32,124 nucleotides of DNA from Chloroflexota bacterium (lineage in GTDB: Bacteria > Chloroflexota > Dehalococcoidia > Lucifugimonadales > Lucifugimonadaceae): positions 1 to 32,124 of the forward strand of contig JAQBVG010000017.1 in NCBI GenBank assembly GCA_027623655.1. Direction: 5' to 3'. The notes under the pieces are model-generated. The model saw only the letters and a program-made list of their open reading frames with translations. It did not search any database and was not told the DNA's origin. The translations under genes were made by a program, and so were the position numbers. Shown in pieces: positions 7,001-15,967 of this stretch (its first letter is position 1; each line of letters begins with the position of its first letter).

Positions 7001-8143
7001 ATGAAAGTAACCAAAGTCACCCCGCTCATGCTCGACCGCTACCTGCTGGTTACGATCGAAACGGATGCCGGAATTACCGGTATCGGGGAGTCGGGGGCGT
7101 GGGGCTACCTGGAGGCGTCGAAGGCTGCGATAGAAAAGTACGGGCGTTACCTCGTCGGTGAAGACCCTTTGCGGATCGAGCACCACTGGCAGTACATGTA
7201 TCGCTTCTCACACTTCCGTGGCGCCGCGATCATGGGCGCGTTGAGCGCGATCGATATTGCCCTCTGGGACATCATGGGCAAACACTTCGACGCACCCGTG
7301 CATCAGTTGCTCGGCGGAAAAGTCCGCGACAAAGCACGCGTCTACTACCACGTTTTCGGCGACACCACCGAGGTGTTGACGACCGGTATTGTCGAGGCGA
7401 AAGAGCGGGGGTTCACCGCTGTCGGCCATCTGACCCCGTTCCTCGACGAGGCACGGGACGTGCCGTACTTCAAAACTCACGCCGACAAGATCGGCGATGC
7501 AATCGAAACCGTACGCGGTTACCGTAAGGCCGTCGGTACGGGCGTCGATCTCTGCATCGAGATTCACCGGAGGATGACACCGACCGAGGCGGTCCAACTG
7601 GGGCTCGGGATTGAAGAGTTCCACCCGTTCTTCTTTGAAGACCCGGTAACTCCCGACAATTTCGATGAGATGGCCTACGTAGCCGACAAGATCAATATCC
7701 CAATCGCTACCGGTGAGCGGTTTACGTCGCTCTGGGAGTTCGAGATGGCGCTGTCTCGCAACTCCGTCCAGTACGTACGCCCTGACGTGTGCCTGGTCGG
7801 GGGCATTTCCGGTGCCAGAAAGATCGCCGCGCTCGCAGAAGCTCGACACGTGGGAGTAGTTCCGCACAACCCACTGTCACCGGTCTCTACTGCCGCCTGC
7901 CTGCAGATAGCTGCAACGGCACCTAACTTTGCACTGCAGGAGTATCCGATCGGCGAAGACGTGGCACCGAAGACCGATATGGTCACAGGGATGGCCCGGC
8001 ACGACGGAAACGGGTTTCTCATAATCTCCGACGCGCCGGGAATCGGGTTAGAGCTCAAACCCGGAGCGATCGAGAACTGTCCCGAGGTGCCCCGGGAGGT
8101 CATCACTAGGCTGCACGCCGATGGATCGGTTATCGACCAGTGA
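7001..8143 (+). CDS. Enolase-superfamily dehydratase, mannonate/galactonate dehydratase-like
   Basis: 380 aa from ATG 7001 (MKVTKVTPLML, the usual family beginning; an in-frame GTG at 6980 would add seven residues). The capping domain is followed by a barrel with metal ligands Glu187 (CIEIHRRMTP), Glu213 (FFEDP) and Glu239 (TGERF), and with His189, Asp262 (RPD), His289 (VPHNP) and Glu314 (QEYP). The ExHRR segment parallels the DxHHR / DFHGR segment of ManD and DgoD dehydratases, but with Glu for the usual Asp. The KxK lysines of the second strand are absent (FTAVGHL), as in sugar-acid dehydratases that use a His as base. It probably dehydrates an aldonic acid to a 2-keto-3-deoxy acid; the sugar is unknown. 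The DapA-like gene follows 256 bp downstream. Confidence 0.87.
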   Translation: MKVTKVTPLMLDRYLLVTIETDAGITGIGESGAWGYLEASKAAIEKYGRYLVGEDPLRIEHHWQYMYRFSHFRGAAIMGALSAIDIALWDIMGKHFDAPVHQLLGGKVRDKARVYYHVFGDTTEVLTTGIVEAKERGFTAVGHLTPFLDEARDVPYFKTHADKIGDAIETVRGYRKAVGTGVDLCIEIHRRMTPTEAVQLGLGIEEFHPFFFEDPVTPDNFDEMAYVADKINIPIATGERFTSLWEFEMALSRNSVQYVRPDVCLVGGISGARKIAALAEARHVGVVPHNPLSPVSTAACLQIAATAPNFALQEYPIGEDVAPKTDMVTGMARHDGNGFLIISDAPGIGLELKPGAIENCPEVPREVITRLHADGSVIDQ

Positions 8144-8399
8144 TGTGGGTTTCGCGCCGTTACCGAACTGCGGGACGTCGACCGGTGCTTGATCGCTGAA
8201 CGATTTATCCTTTTGAAATCAGCTCCCTGGCCGGAGTGCGGTGGTTCGAATTGAAATACACGGATCGTCCTGCCACTATGCTTCGAAACTCTGGTCCCTC
8301 CGCTTCGTTCGGAGCGGTGGACTGCCACCATGTCGCAAAATTGCTTGCCGTTCCCGGTAACTTCCACTCGATAAAAAAGCTCGAAACGAGACGACTTTC
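8144..8399 (+). other. Intergenic region before the DapA-like gene
   Basis: No gene was supported here. Near 8305-8345 there are small adjacent hairpins (CCGCT/AGCGG and GGTGG/CCACC). A possible but weak -35 TTGAAA lies near 8250 with a poor -10 17 bp later. It may be the leader of the downstream gene. Confidence 0.3.
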
Positions 8400-9293
8400 T
8401 TGCCCATCCCAACTTCCAATCCCATTGTCGTTGCACCCAGTCCTACCCCGTTCAAGGCCGATGATTCGGTAGATCACGGCGCCATCGAGCGCAATGTTCA
8501 GAAGTGGTTAAAAACCCCGTTATCTGGATTTGTACTCAACTCCGAAAATGGCGAGGAACAGTTTCTATCGGAGGCTGAGCGACTCGAGATCGTGCGGACG
8601 GTGAATGCCGCCCGTAACGGTGAAAAATTCATTGTTGGGGGAGTCGACAGTTCGTCGGTCACGGACTCCATACGGATCGCCGAGGCGCTTGTCGACGCCG
8701 GCGCCGAAATGATCAGGATCAGGATTCCGCGACTGACCACGAACGTGAGCGGCTACTTCGAGCAGGTCGTTCCGCGGGTGCCGGCACCGGTCGTGATCAT
8801 TCACCAGATGGCGCCTGGCAAATTTGCCGGCGGCGATGCGCCCGTTGGGGCACCTGCCGAGGTGATCGGCGACCTGGTAGATATCGACAACGTTTTCGGT
8901 TACATAGCGTCCGGCAACGTGCGGTTCGAAACGCGAGTCCGGACGTTCGTAACGACCGAAAAACCGTTCTGGCTGGGGAACGGACTTCTACTTCTGGCGA
9001 TGAGTGCGATCGGGGCCAACGGGGCCTGTCTTATGTTCGGAAACGTAGCTCCAACCGAGTGTCACGCGATCATTTCGAGTGTCATGAACGGCGATCTCAG
9101 AGCGGCCCAGGAGATCCAGTCGCGTTGCATCGAGGCCGACTATCAAATACTCGATCGCGGCGCGGCGGGCATTAAGGCGGCGCTCGAAATTCTCGGCTAC
9201 GAGGGCGGTGCTCCGCGCCTGCCCGTTTCGCCAGTCTCAGCAGCCGAGCGCGAGATAATTCGAGCGGCCATGCAAAGTGCCAGGCTGGTCTGA
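8400..9293 (+). CDS. DapA / N-acetylneuraminate-lyase-fold protein with altered active site
   Basis: 297 aa, the normal length for the dihydrodipicolinate synthase family. The start is TTG 8400; the N-terminus SPTPFKADDSVDHGAIERN aligns with the family's TPF-x-DGSVD beginning, so little can be missing. The barrel landmarks are present: GGVDSSSVTDSIRIAE, GANGAC (205-210) and LEILGYEGGAPRLPVSPVS near the C-terminus. The catalytic residues are not. The GTTGE loop reads SENGE (48-52), the catalytic-Tyr strand reads IIHQMA (133-138), and the Schiff-base Lys strand reads GYIASGN (167-173) with no lysine. It may be a non-aldolase member or a binding protein. It lies between two acid-sugar dehydratase-like genes, so a role in 2-keto acid handling is possible but unproven. 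Confidence 0.8.
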   Translation: MPIPTSNPIVVAPSPTPFKADDSVDHGAIERNVQKWLKTPLSGFVLNSENGEEQFLSEAERLEIVRTVNAARNGEKFIVGGVDSSSVTDSIRIAEALVDAGAEMIRIRIPRLTTNVSGYFEQVVPRVPAPVVIIHQMAPGKFAGGDAPVGAPAEVIGDLVDIDNVFGYIASGNVRFETRVRTFVTTEKPFWLGNGLLLLAMSAIGANGACLMFGNVAPTECHAIISSVMNGDLRAAQEIQSRCIEADYQILDRGAAGIKAALEILGYEGGAPRLPVSPVSAAEREIIRAAMQSARLV

Positions 9294-9404
9294 ACGATAG
9301 CGAGACTCATTTCGAGCCTTTCAGCCTGGCCGATGGCAGGCAGGTCAATGACCCTGCCCAGCGATCTGCGACCTGGCGGCGCAAGGTAAGCATGGCCCCG
9401 CAGC

Positions 9405-10205
9405 TCACCAGATAGACCAGCCGCCATCGACACGGAATTCCTGGCCGGTTATCCATGTCCCCGCGTCCGAGGCCAGCAGGGCGACCGTTCCTTTCAGGTC
9501 TTCGGACAGGCCGGTGCGTTGAAGCGGAATCATGTTCCGAAACGTTTCGGTCTGGTCGGGATTAACAGCGCCTTTTGGAATCTGACCGGGACTGATGCAG
9601 TTGGCGGTGATCCCGTACTGGCCGAACTCAGCCGCAAAAGCCCTGGTGAGGTTCAGTACTCCGCCCTTTGCAGCAAGGTACGGTGGGCCCGAACGCCTGA
9701 ACTCGGCGTTGTAGATCCGTGGGTCCATCGACAACGTGGCACCGATCGAGCCGAGCGTGATGATCGAGCCCCGCTTCGCCGGGATCATCGCCCTGCCCGC
9801 CGACTGCGCGGTGATGTAAGTGCCCGTCAGGTTTATCTCGAGCGTCCGGCGAAACTCGTCGATATCTGCGTCTGGCGGGTAGCTGGTCGTGAACGATCCG
9901 CCAGCATTGCACACAGCAATATCCAGTCGGTCGTTCTCGTCAATGACGCGCTGTACAAGTGCGTCGACCTGCGATTCGTCGGTCACGTCGCACCCGGTGC
10001 CGGTCACGTCCATCCCGCGGCCTCTCAGTCCTTCCGCAACTTCCTGGCAGAGCCCGGCTCGCCGGGAAGCGATGTACACCTTCGCGCCGAGGTCGCAGAG
10101 CGCCTCGGTAAAGGCGGTCCCAAGATGGGTTCCACCCCCGGTGACAATAGCCGTGCGGCCTGTCAGATCGAACAACTCCTGGACTTTTCTTGTGCGATCG
10201 CTCAT
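9405..10205 (-). CDS. SDR-family oxidoreductase (gluconate 5-dehydrogenase / 3-oxoacyl reductase-like)
   Basis: 266 aa, a classical short-chain dehydrogenase. The cofactor loop is TGGGTHLG (22-29), with NAGG (100-103), INLTG (Asn124), catalytic Ser153 (GSIG), YxxxK as Tyr176-Lys180, and SPG after it. The tail VDGGWSIW is typical of this subfamily. The opening LFDLTGRTAIVTGGG resembles gluconate 5-dehydrogenases, which interconvert a keto and a hydroxy sugar acid with NAD(P)H. That would fit the sugar-acid setting, but SDR substrate calls from sequence are unreliable. Its ATG overlaps the stop of the metallophosphoesterase gene (ATGA at 10202-10205), so the two are co-transcribed and coupled. 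Confidence 0.88.
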   Translation of the reverse strand: MSDRTRKVQELFDLTGRTAIVTGGGTHLGTAFTEALCDLGAKVYIASRRAGLCQEVAEGLRGRGMDVTGTGCDVTDESQVDALVQRVIDENDRLDIAVCNAGGSFTTSYPPDADIDEFRRTLEINLTGTYITAQSAGRAMIPAKRGSIITLGSIGATLSMDPRIYNAEFRRSGPPYLAAKGGVLNLTRAFAAEFGQYGITANCISPGQIPKGAVNPDQTETFRNMIPLQRTGLSEDLKGTVALLASDAGTWITGQEFRVDGGWSIW

Positions 10206-11257
10206 TCGGTCGGGCCGGTAAATTTGTGGCGCAATTTTAGAACCCGCTCGGAAGGTTCATACCAGCCCCGGGGTGCGTGTTGATCCGTGTGGAGATAGCA
10301 CTGGACCCGAACCGTGTCGGAGCCTTCTGTAAACGTGAACAGGCGGCTCATCGGGATCGAATTTCGCCTGCCGTGGTAGCGCGTGATTGCCGAAACATTC
10401 ACGAAATTAGCCCCCCATTTCCGTTCGATGTGCGATCTGCCGCCGGTAGTGTCATCCGGGTGGGTATGTGTATGAGCGCCGAGCCACAGATCGATAGCTG
10501 GCTCGATTTCGGCAAGGAAGTTCTCGATGCGCCCGGAATCCCTCTGGCCTCCGACCCAGTAGATAAACGATGAACCGGGTGCACCGCCGTCCGGCATGCG
10601 GCCGTGATACCCCTCGTCGCAGCCTTCGTTGAGTCCTGAGGCCACAGTGGTCCCCTTGATCATGTGGTGGTGGGCCGTGATGACGATCCTGTCCTTGTTA
10701 TCGCGGACTTTACCCGTCCACCACTGGAATGTCTCCTCCGAAATCGCCCCGGCCGGATAGCCGCCGAACTTGCCCCGGCCGATCGGCGGACCGCCGTCAT
10801 TGCGGTCGGCCAGCATCAGGAAAACGATATTGCCGACCTCAAACGAGTAGTTCTCCCACGTTCCAGATGTTGGATACGGGCGCTTCGAGTTGTCGACACC
10901 CGAGTACTCCGTGCTTTCGCCGGTCGGGTCGATCCATTTCTTGAACCACCACTGGGTCGGTTCGTCGGCGCCCGACGCATCGTGATTGCCGATAACGTCG
11001 TAAAAATGTTCACGCCCGTGCGACCTGGCCGCTGCGTACTGCTCGACGACCAGCTCTCCTTCTTCATCGTCCGGGGGCAGTTGAGAGCCGGAAAAATCAC
11101 CGAGGTTCACTGCGATATCGAAGCCACCGGACTGCCCGGGACTGTTCGGCCATGCTTCAGCATGTGAAATCGCTTCTTCGAGCGAGCGTCGGCCAAATTT
11201 TATCTCTGTGCCAACGTGCGTATCCGAAAGCGCCCACAAACGTAGTGTTCGAGCCAA
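10202..11257 (-). CDS. Calcineurin-like metallophosphoesterase
   Basis: 351 aa. The binuclear-metal motifs are in the right order: DTH (12-14), GDF (53-55), GNHD (90-93), HHH (196-198) and GAHTHTH (260-266). No signal peptide is evident, so it is probably cytoplasmic. The family hydrolyses phosphomonoesters or diesters; the substrate cannot be read from the sequence. The start is TTG 11257 with AAAGG upstream. It is the first gene of a two-gene minus-strand unit with the SDR gene. A CGGGCC/GGCCCG inverted repeat (289-294 and 303-308 of the 11-kb block, i.e. 11289-11308) sits in the divergent 234-bp intergenic region between this gene and the dehydratase at 11492. Confidence 0.85.
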   Translation of the reverse strand: MARTLRLWALSDTHVGTEIKFGRRSLEEAISHAEAWPNSPGQSGGFDIAVNLGDFSGSQLPPDDEEGELVVEQYAAARSHGREHFYDVIGNHDASGADEPTQWWFKKWIDPTGESTEYSGVDNSKRPYPTSGTWENYSFEVGNIVFLMLADRNDGGPPIGRGKFGGYPAGAISEETFQWWTGKVRDNKDRIVITAHHHMIKGTTVASGLNEGCDEGYHGRMPDGGAPGSSFIYWVGGQRDSGRIENFLAEIEPAIDLWLGAHTHTHPDDTTGGRSHIERKWGANFVNVSAITRYHGRRNSIPMSRLFTFTEGSDTVRVQCYLHTDQHAPRGWYEPSERVLKLRHKFTGPTE

Positions 11258-11491
11258 AACTATTTCGCCTTTAGAATTTCGATCTACACGGGCCCCGATC
11301 GAGGCCCGGGTGGTTTGTGACCGTAGTTTGAACGAGCGGCCCGCATCATAGCCTCAACAGAATCTCTGGAGAAGGCAGTTGCTGCGAATTGGCATCTTCA
11401 ATCCTGCCGGATCGGCGTATACTCCCGCCGCGGCCGTTCAGGTCGCCCTCATACGGAAATACTTACCTGCAGCCCAGGAAATCTCGATTCT

Positions 11492-12649
11492 ATGCCAGCA
11501 ATTACTAACGTTGAGTTCAGAGAGTTTTCAGCCAATCATCACAATGCCCAGCGAAACTGGCTGCTGGTAAAACTCAACACGGACGACCCGGCCGTCTACG
11601 GACTGGGCGACGCATCGCCGATGCAGGACGAAACGCAGGTAACAGGCCTGATCACCGTATTCGTCGAAAAGTATCTGAAGGGCAAAGACCCGATCGAGTC
11701 TGAGGTGCACTGGACCAATATGTACCAGGACCCTCAGGCCAGGGGTGGACGCCTCGCAACCACCGCACTTTCGGGGATCGATATTGCGCTCTGGGACCTG
11801 AAGGGGCGCATCCTTGGACTTCCAGTGTGGAAACTCCTCGGCGGTGCGCACCGGCGGAGCATACGCGTGTATGCCAATGGCTGGTATTCGAATCCCGGCA
11901 CCGCCAAACAGAATGCCGAAGAGGCGAAAATCGTGACCGGGATGGGCTACACCGCCCTGAAGTTCGATCCGTTCGGGCAGACAAATTTCTACAAGATATC
12001 GCTTGAGGAACTGCAAAAAGCCGAGGATCGTGTTGCTGCGGTAAGAAAAGCGGTCGGTCCGTATGTCGACATCCTGCTCGAAGCGCACGCCAAGTTCGAT
12101 GTCATGAACGCGATACAGATCGGGAAGCGCATGGAGCAGTACTTCCCGCTGTTTTACGAAGAGCCGGTGTCGCAGGAACGGGTATCGGAGCTGCTCGAGG
12201 TACGGAACAAGGTGAACATCCCGATAGCGACCGGTGAGCGGCTGTATACGAAGTTCCCGTTCGCCGAGATCGTCGACCGGCACGCAGCCGACGTGCTACA
12301 ACCGGACATTGCCAACGCCGGTGGGATCACTGAACTCAAGAAGATCGCGATTATCGCCGAAGCCAAACACATCACGATGGCGCCGCACAATGTCTGCTCG
12401 CCGGTCGGTGCGATGGCCGAGATGCACCTGGACGCCTCGATCATCAACTTCGAGATTCAGGAATACCACGCCGAGTTTTACACGGCGCACTACTTCACTG
12501 TCCTGGAAGGGTTTACCCGGCAAGTAGACGGCTATGTGGAGCTTTCGGACGCTCCGGGACTGGGCCTTGAACTCAACGAAGATGAAATTGCAGCACACCC
12601 CCCCCTGGTAAAGGTGACCGCGGCAGGGGGTATGGTCCGCGGGATCTAG
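11492..12649 (+). CDS. Enolase-superfamily dehydratase, D-galactonate dehydratase-like
   Basis: 385 aa. Barrel motifs are Lys157-x-Asp159 (ALKFDPFG), Glu197-x-His199 (LLEAHAKF), Glu223/Glu224 (FYEEP), Glu249 (TGERL), Asp272 (QPDIANAGGITE), His299 (APHN) and Glu324 (QEYH). The ITE...APHN...QEY pattern is that of DgoD-type dehydratases, which convert aldonic acids to 2-keto-3-deoxy acids. As in the gene at 7001, the first metal ligand is Glu instead of Asp. The ATG at 11492 is the natural family start. A TATACT -10-like box lies at 11418-11423 without a clear -35. An HpaI-type aldolase follows, a sensible next step for a 2-keto-3-deoxy acid. The exact sugar is unknown. Confidence 0.88.
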   Translation: MPAITNVEFREFSANHHNAQRNWLLVKLNTDDPAVYGLGDASPMQDETQVTGLITVFVEKYLKGKDPIESEVHWTNMYQDPQARGGRLATTALSGIDIALWDLKGRILGLPVWKLLGGAHRRSIRVYANGWYSNPGTAKQNAEEAKIVTGMGYTALKFDPFGQTNFYKISLEELQKAEDRVAAVRKAVGPYVDILLEAHAKFDVMNAIQIGKRMEQYFPLFYEEPVSQERVSELLEVRNKVNIPIATGERLYTKFPFAEIVDRHAADVLQPDIANAGGITELKKIAIIAEAKHITMAPHNVCSPVGAMAEMHLDASIINFEIQEYHAEFYTAHYFTVLEGFTRQVDGYVELSDAPGLGLELNEDEIAAHPPLVKVTAAGGMVRGI

Positions 12650-12811
12650 TGCGTGCCACCGGCACCGTTATTGCGGTGAGGGATGTTGATCGAATGCGGT
12701 CGGCACGGGCGATACGGTTTCGGATACTAAAATGTCCAGTGCGACGGAACGGTTATTTTCAGGCAAAGTGGAAAGTGGAAGGAAAGCGCCCCACGGGGCA
12801 GGAGTAATCAG

Positions 12812-13561
12812 ATGATCGAAAATTCAATACTTAAGGCAAACAGGGAAGGCCGCAAGGCGACCGTCTTCGCACTCGCTCACCCGGCTCTCTACATGATCGA
12901 GATGGCTGCCCATGTTGGCTTCGATGCCATATCGATCGATGGCGAGCACGGCGGCTTTCCCGAGGAAGCGATCGACGACATTTGCCGTGTCGCAAACGGT
13001 TACGGAATGTCGGTAACGGCACGTGTTCCCGACAGCGTTGCCTACCAGATAAACCTGTACCTGGACCGCGGCGTCCAGGGTGTGACCGGTCCGCACATCA
13101 ACTCGGGTGCAGAAGCCCAGGCGTTTGCCGACGCGTGCCTCTTCCCAACCCGGGGTAAGCGCTCGTGGGGCGGCGGTCGCGGAACGGAGTTTAACGATCA
13201 GACAGTCCTCGACGAAAAATACGGCGGTAAGCTCGGATTCGCAAACTGGTCGAACGACAACATGCTGGTCGTGGCCCAGATCGAAGACAAGAGGGCGTGG
13301 GACAACCTGGACGATATCCTTGCCGTGCCGGGCCTCACGGGCGTGACCGGCGGACCGCACGACTTTGCCCAGTCGCTCGGGCACCCGGGCGAGCCGGACC
13401 ACCCTTCCCGAATTGCCGCAACGCTCGATGTCGAGACACGGGCACGGGCGGCCGGAAAGACTGCCGGAGGCGATCTCACGACCGGTATCGGCATTGCCGA
13501 GCTAATGCTCGGCGAGGCCCGCAGGTTCGTCGCGGCACACCGGAATGACAAACTGGGCTAA
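12812..13561 (+). CDS. HpcH/HpaI-family class II aldolase
   Basis: 249 aa from ATG 12812 with GGAG seven bases upstream (12801-12804). Metal-dependent pyruvate-aldolase motifs: IDGEHGG (Asp43, Glu45, His46), Arg71 in TARVP, Gln156-Ile-Glu158 and GPHDFAQSLG (181-190, with Asp184 as metal ligand). The family cleaves 2-keto-4-hydroxy or 2-keto-3-deoxy acids to pyruvate (or a related oxoacid) plus an aldehyde in the cytoplasm. Members acting on 2-keto-3-deoxy sugar acids (RhmA/GarL type) work with enolase-superfamily dehydratases, matching the gene just upstream. GVTGPH replaces the more usual GVxVPH, so substrate choice may differ. Confidence 0.88.
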   Translation: MIENSILKANREGRKATVFALAHPALYMIEMAAHVGFDAISIDGEHGGFPEEAIDDICRVANGYGMSVTARVPDSVAYQINLYLDRGVQGVTGPHINSGAEAQAFADACLFPTRGKRSWGGGRGTEFNDQTVLDEKYGGKLGFANWSNDNMLVVAQIEDKRAWDNLDDILAVPGLTGVTGGPHDFAQSLGHPGEPDHPSRIAATLDVETRARAAGKTAGGDLTTGIGIAELMLGEARRFVAAHRNDKLG

Positions 13562-13596
13562 CAGTTCGCGCCGGTCTTCCCGTAACCTCAACGCCA

Positions 13597-13622
13597 GCGC
13601 CGACGGCAATTTGCCCCGGCGC
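13597..13622 (+). terminator. Hairpin after the aldolase gene, possible weak terminator
   Basis: GCGCCG (13597-13602) pairs with CGGCGC (13617-13622), extended inward by GGCA/TGCC. It is followed only by TTTCAGG, so the U-tract is poor. It lies 36 bp past the aldolase stop and 50 bp before the next gene. Confidence 0.35.
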
Positions 13623-13672
13623 TTTCAGGCATCCGTTTTTACAGGAGGTCCTGCAGGCGAGGCGCATTCGTA

Positions 13673-15167
13673 ATGGCAGGTATGGCGTCTTACATCGTGA
13701 GAGCCCCCGGCTACGTGACGTATTCCGGGACTTTTGCGCGTGACGACGCAATCCCGGGCGTTGCCCCCACGGGAAATTCGTCTGCGGGACACTGGCACCT
13801 GGTCGAGAACATGCGGCCTGCCCGGCCCGGACTCCACTACCCGGCTCAACATCCCCGGTTGAATCCTGCAATGTGGGTTCGGGAGGCAAAGGGCCGCTAC
13901 CGGCCGTCAAAACGTCCTGCAGGACCGGAGGCGATTCTTCATATTGCATGGCGCAATGCGGGGTTGGAACGGGCCAGCGTACGTGGCCGTGACGGCCATA
14001 TATACCGGATCGTCTACGGTGGAAAACCGGGTGGATCGCTCGGCCCGGATTTTACGGACGCCGTGGTCGAACGTGATGACGGTACGGTGTTTAGGGGCGA
14101 TATCGAAATACATGTCAGGGAGTCGGACTGGCATGCGCACGGTCATCACGAAGATCCGCGCTACAACGGTGTCGTACTGCATGTCGTTGCGGCGACGTCG
14201 GACGGACGACCTGCGCTGAAGGCGATCGGGACGACGATCCCATTGCTGGCGCTCAACTGGAAGCGCCCGCAAGACCCGGTACTACCAGAGGCCGAAATCT
14301 CTATCAAAAACTGGGATCCATCGATGGCGGGATTGAGCACTCATGAGTCTCCCGGATCGCTGGGAACGCTCGACCTTACCGCGGCCGGGCTTGAACGGTT
14401 TCATTCGCAGGCTGCCGGAGTTGCGCTCGACATCGGTTCGTTCGGTCGTGATCAGGCCATGTGGCTGGGGATAATGGGCGCTCTTGGCTACCCCCGTAAC
14501 AAGCAGGCGTTCCGCCAACTCGCAGCGAGTGTCGACTGGAAGACCGCCGCCGCGTGTCGGACGTCACACGATCTCGACGATACGTTGACGAACACGGCAG
14601 GCCTCGGCGCTGAGGGTTCCTCAGGGTGGGAACGCACGCTCACCTGCAGTGGTGCACCGGGTGACACGGCCCCACTGGATCCGGCCCTGGGGGCGTCCTG
14701 TGAATTCGCCTGTCTTGCGGATCAGCGCAATCTCCGCTCTCGTGCCGCTCTGGGTGGCGCAGGGAGGCATCGCCAGCGTCTTCATGGACGGGGTCGCACG
14801 TGCCGCGAAACATGGCGATATGACGGCAATTTTCAGGCCGCCCGGACTCGTAGAAGACGCCGCAATCGCGGTACTCGGGATTGCTCGTTCCCAGGAGATC
14901 GTAGTAAATGTCCTGCTCCCGGCCGTGTTCGCACTGGCCGCACAGAACCGTGATGTGAGCTTGAGGAACCGTGCGCTCGCGCTCTTTGAAGCACACCCTA
15001 AACTAGCAGAAAACTCGCTGGTCCAGGAGGCAGTGATCGCTCTCGGGGTCGACTACTCGATTCCCGAAATCAACTCTGCCCTGGATCAGCAGGGACTTAT
15101 TACCCTTTACCGTGAGATGGTCCGAAGGGGTGTCAAAGCCCGTCAGCCCCGGCTTCCCGGGGTATAG
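13673..15167 (+). pseudogene. DUF2851 family protein, interrupted by a +1 frameshift
   Basis: The first frame (13673 to about 14600) carries the DUF2851 core: GPDFTDAVVERDDG, GDIEIHVRESDWHAHGHH, then YNGVVLHVV and MGALGYPRNKQAFRQLA. The family sense then stops, and this frame runs on as Arg-rich nonsense to 14953. The next frame (from about 14650 to the stop at 15167) resumes with RPVNSPVLRI, IVVNVLLPAVFALAAQ and LDQQGLITLYREM, the family's C-terminal half. The shift lies between about 14600 and 14693, where there is a run of five G (14689-14693). It could be a real inactivation or a sequencing/assembly error. The N-terminal 60 residues before MWVREAK (13871) do not look like the family, so the start is uncertain. 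DUF2851 function is unknown. Confidence 0.75.
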
Positions 15168-15264
15168 CAGGTGAGCTACAGGAAGGCCTGTGGAAATTCC
15201 TGCACGCGAAACGGTGTCGAATGACCTAACCCTGCCCGCATGATCCTGAGATAGGATTACTCCT

Positions 15265-15846
15265 ATGGCAGTTGAATCCAGTTCCAGTTCCCGACCGACA
15301 ACCCGCGTTCCAGATGGTACGACTGAAAATTCTTCTACCAGGGCAGGCAGCAGGTCCGGCAAACTGCTGCCCGGCGAGCGAATAGTGTCCGAGTTGAGCT
15401 CGACCGACACCGGCAGGTTTCAGTTGACGCATGCCCGCGTAATTTTTACAGGTGGGGCGGAAGACACTGCAATCTACTTCTCATCCCAGCTACAGGACAT
15501 CACTTCGGTCGTAATTTCACGGCGCCCGCGGGCACGCCGCAGCGCGGGATGGGGAGTCGTCGGCCTTTTCGCCGCCATTGGCGTCTGGCAGGTCACGCCC
15601 AGTTCGACCATCGGTCTTACGGCATCAGCCATTGTTGCAGTCATCTCGCTCGTACTAATGGCCGACTACTGGATCCGCCCCGCTGGTGTGCATATCGAAC
15701 TGCACACGACCGGGGGCAAGATTGGCGGAGAAGTGGGTGGCAGTGCCTCGTCGGCGCTCGATTTCGCTCGTGAAATCGAGGACGCACGTCGAAGACTTGT
15801 TCCCGGCCGTGTGAATACGCCGTTCAGGAACTATCCCTCGAGCTGA
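15265..15846 (+). CDS. Hypothetical membrane protein, PH-like domain
   Basis: 193 aa. A Ser/Thr/Arg-rich disordered N-terminus (1-34) is followed by a short beta-rich segment (GERIVSELSSTDTGRFQLTH...), two adjacent hydrophobic helices (about 95-112 and 118-133), a second beta-rich part and an amphipathic C-terminal helix (FAREIEDARRRL). This arrangement resembles bacterial PH-like (YdbT/YokE-type) membrane proteins, but I cannot name a family firmly. It follows the DUF2851 gene by 97 bp on the same strand and faces tsaD. Function unknown; likely at the inner membrane. Confidence 0.65.
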   Translation: MAVESSSSSRPTTRVPDGTTENSSTRAGSRSGKLLPGERIVSELSSTDTGRFQLTHARVIFTGGAEDTAIYFSSQLQDITSVVISRRPRARRSAGWGVVGLFAAIGVWQVTPSSTIGLTASAIVAVISLVLMADYWIRPAGVHIELHTTGGKIGGEVGGSASSALDFAREIEDARRRLVPGRVNTPFRNYPSS

Positions 15847-15967
15847 TCAGGACCGGTCGTGGAGGACCGAAAGCCGGGAGAGGGCACGTTGTTGTTGCAG
15901 CGACCCCAGTTTTCGAAGCGTTCCCCTGGTTTTGCCGATCGGGTCAAGAGGCCTGTCGGCCGCGCCA

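Noticed and set aside
9335-9358. Hairpin between the convergent DapA-like and SDR genes
   Set aside because: GGCAGGTC/GACCCTGCC pairs with one bulge but has no U-tract on either strand, so a terminator call is not supported.
11379-11570. 63-codon frame before the galactonate dehydratase-like gene
   Set aside because: Overlaps the start of a well-supported gene in another frame and has no recognisable features.
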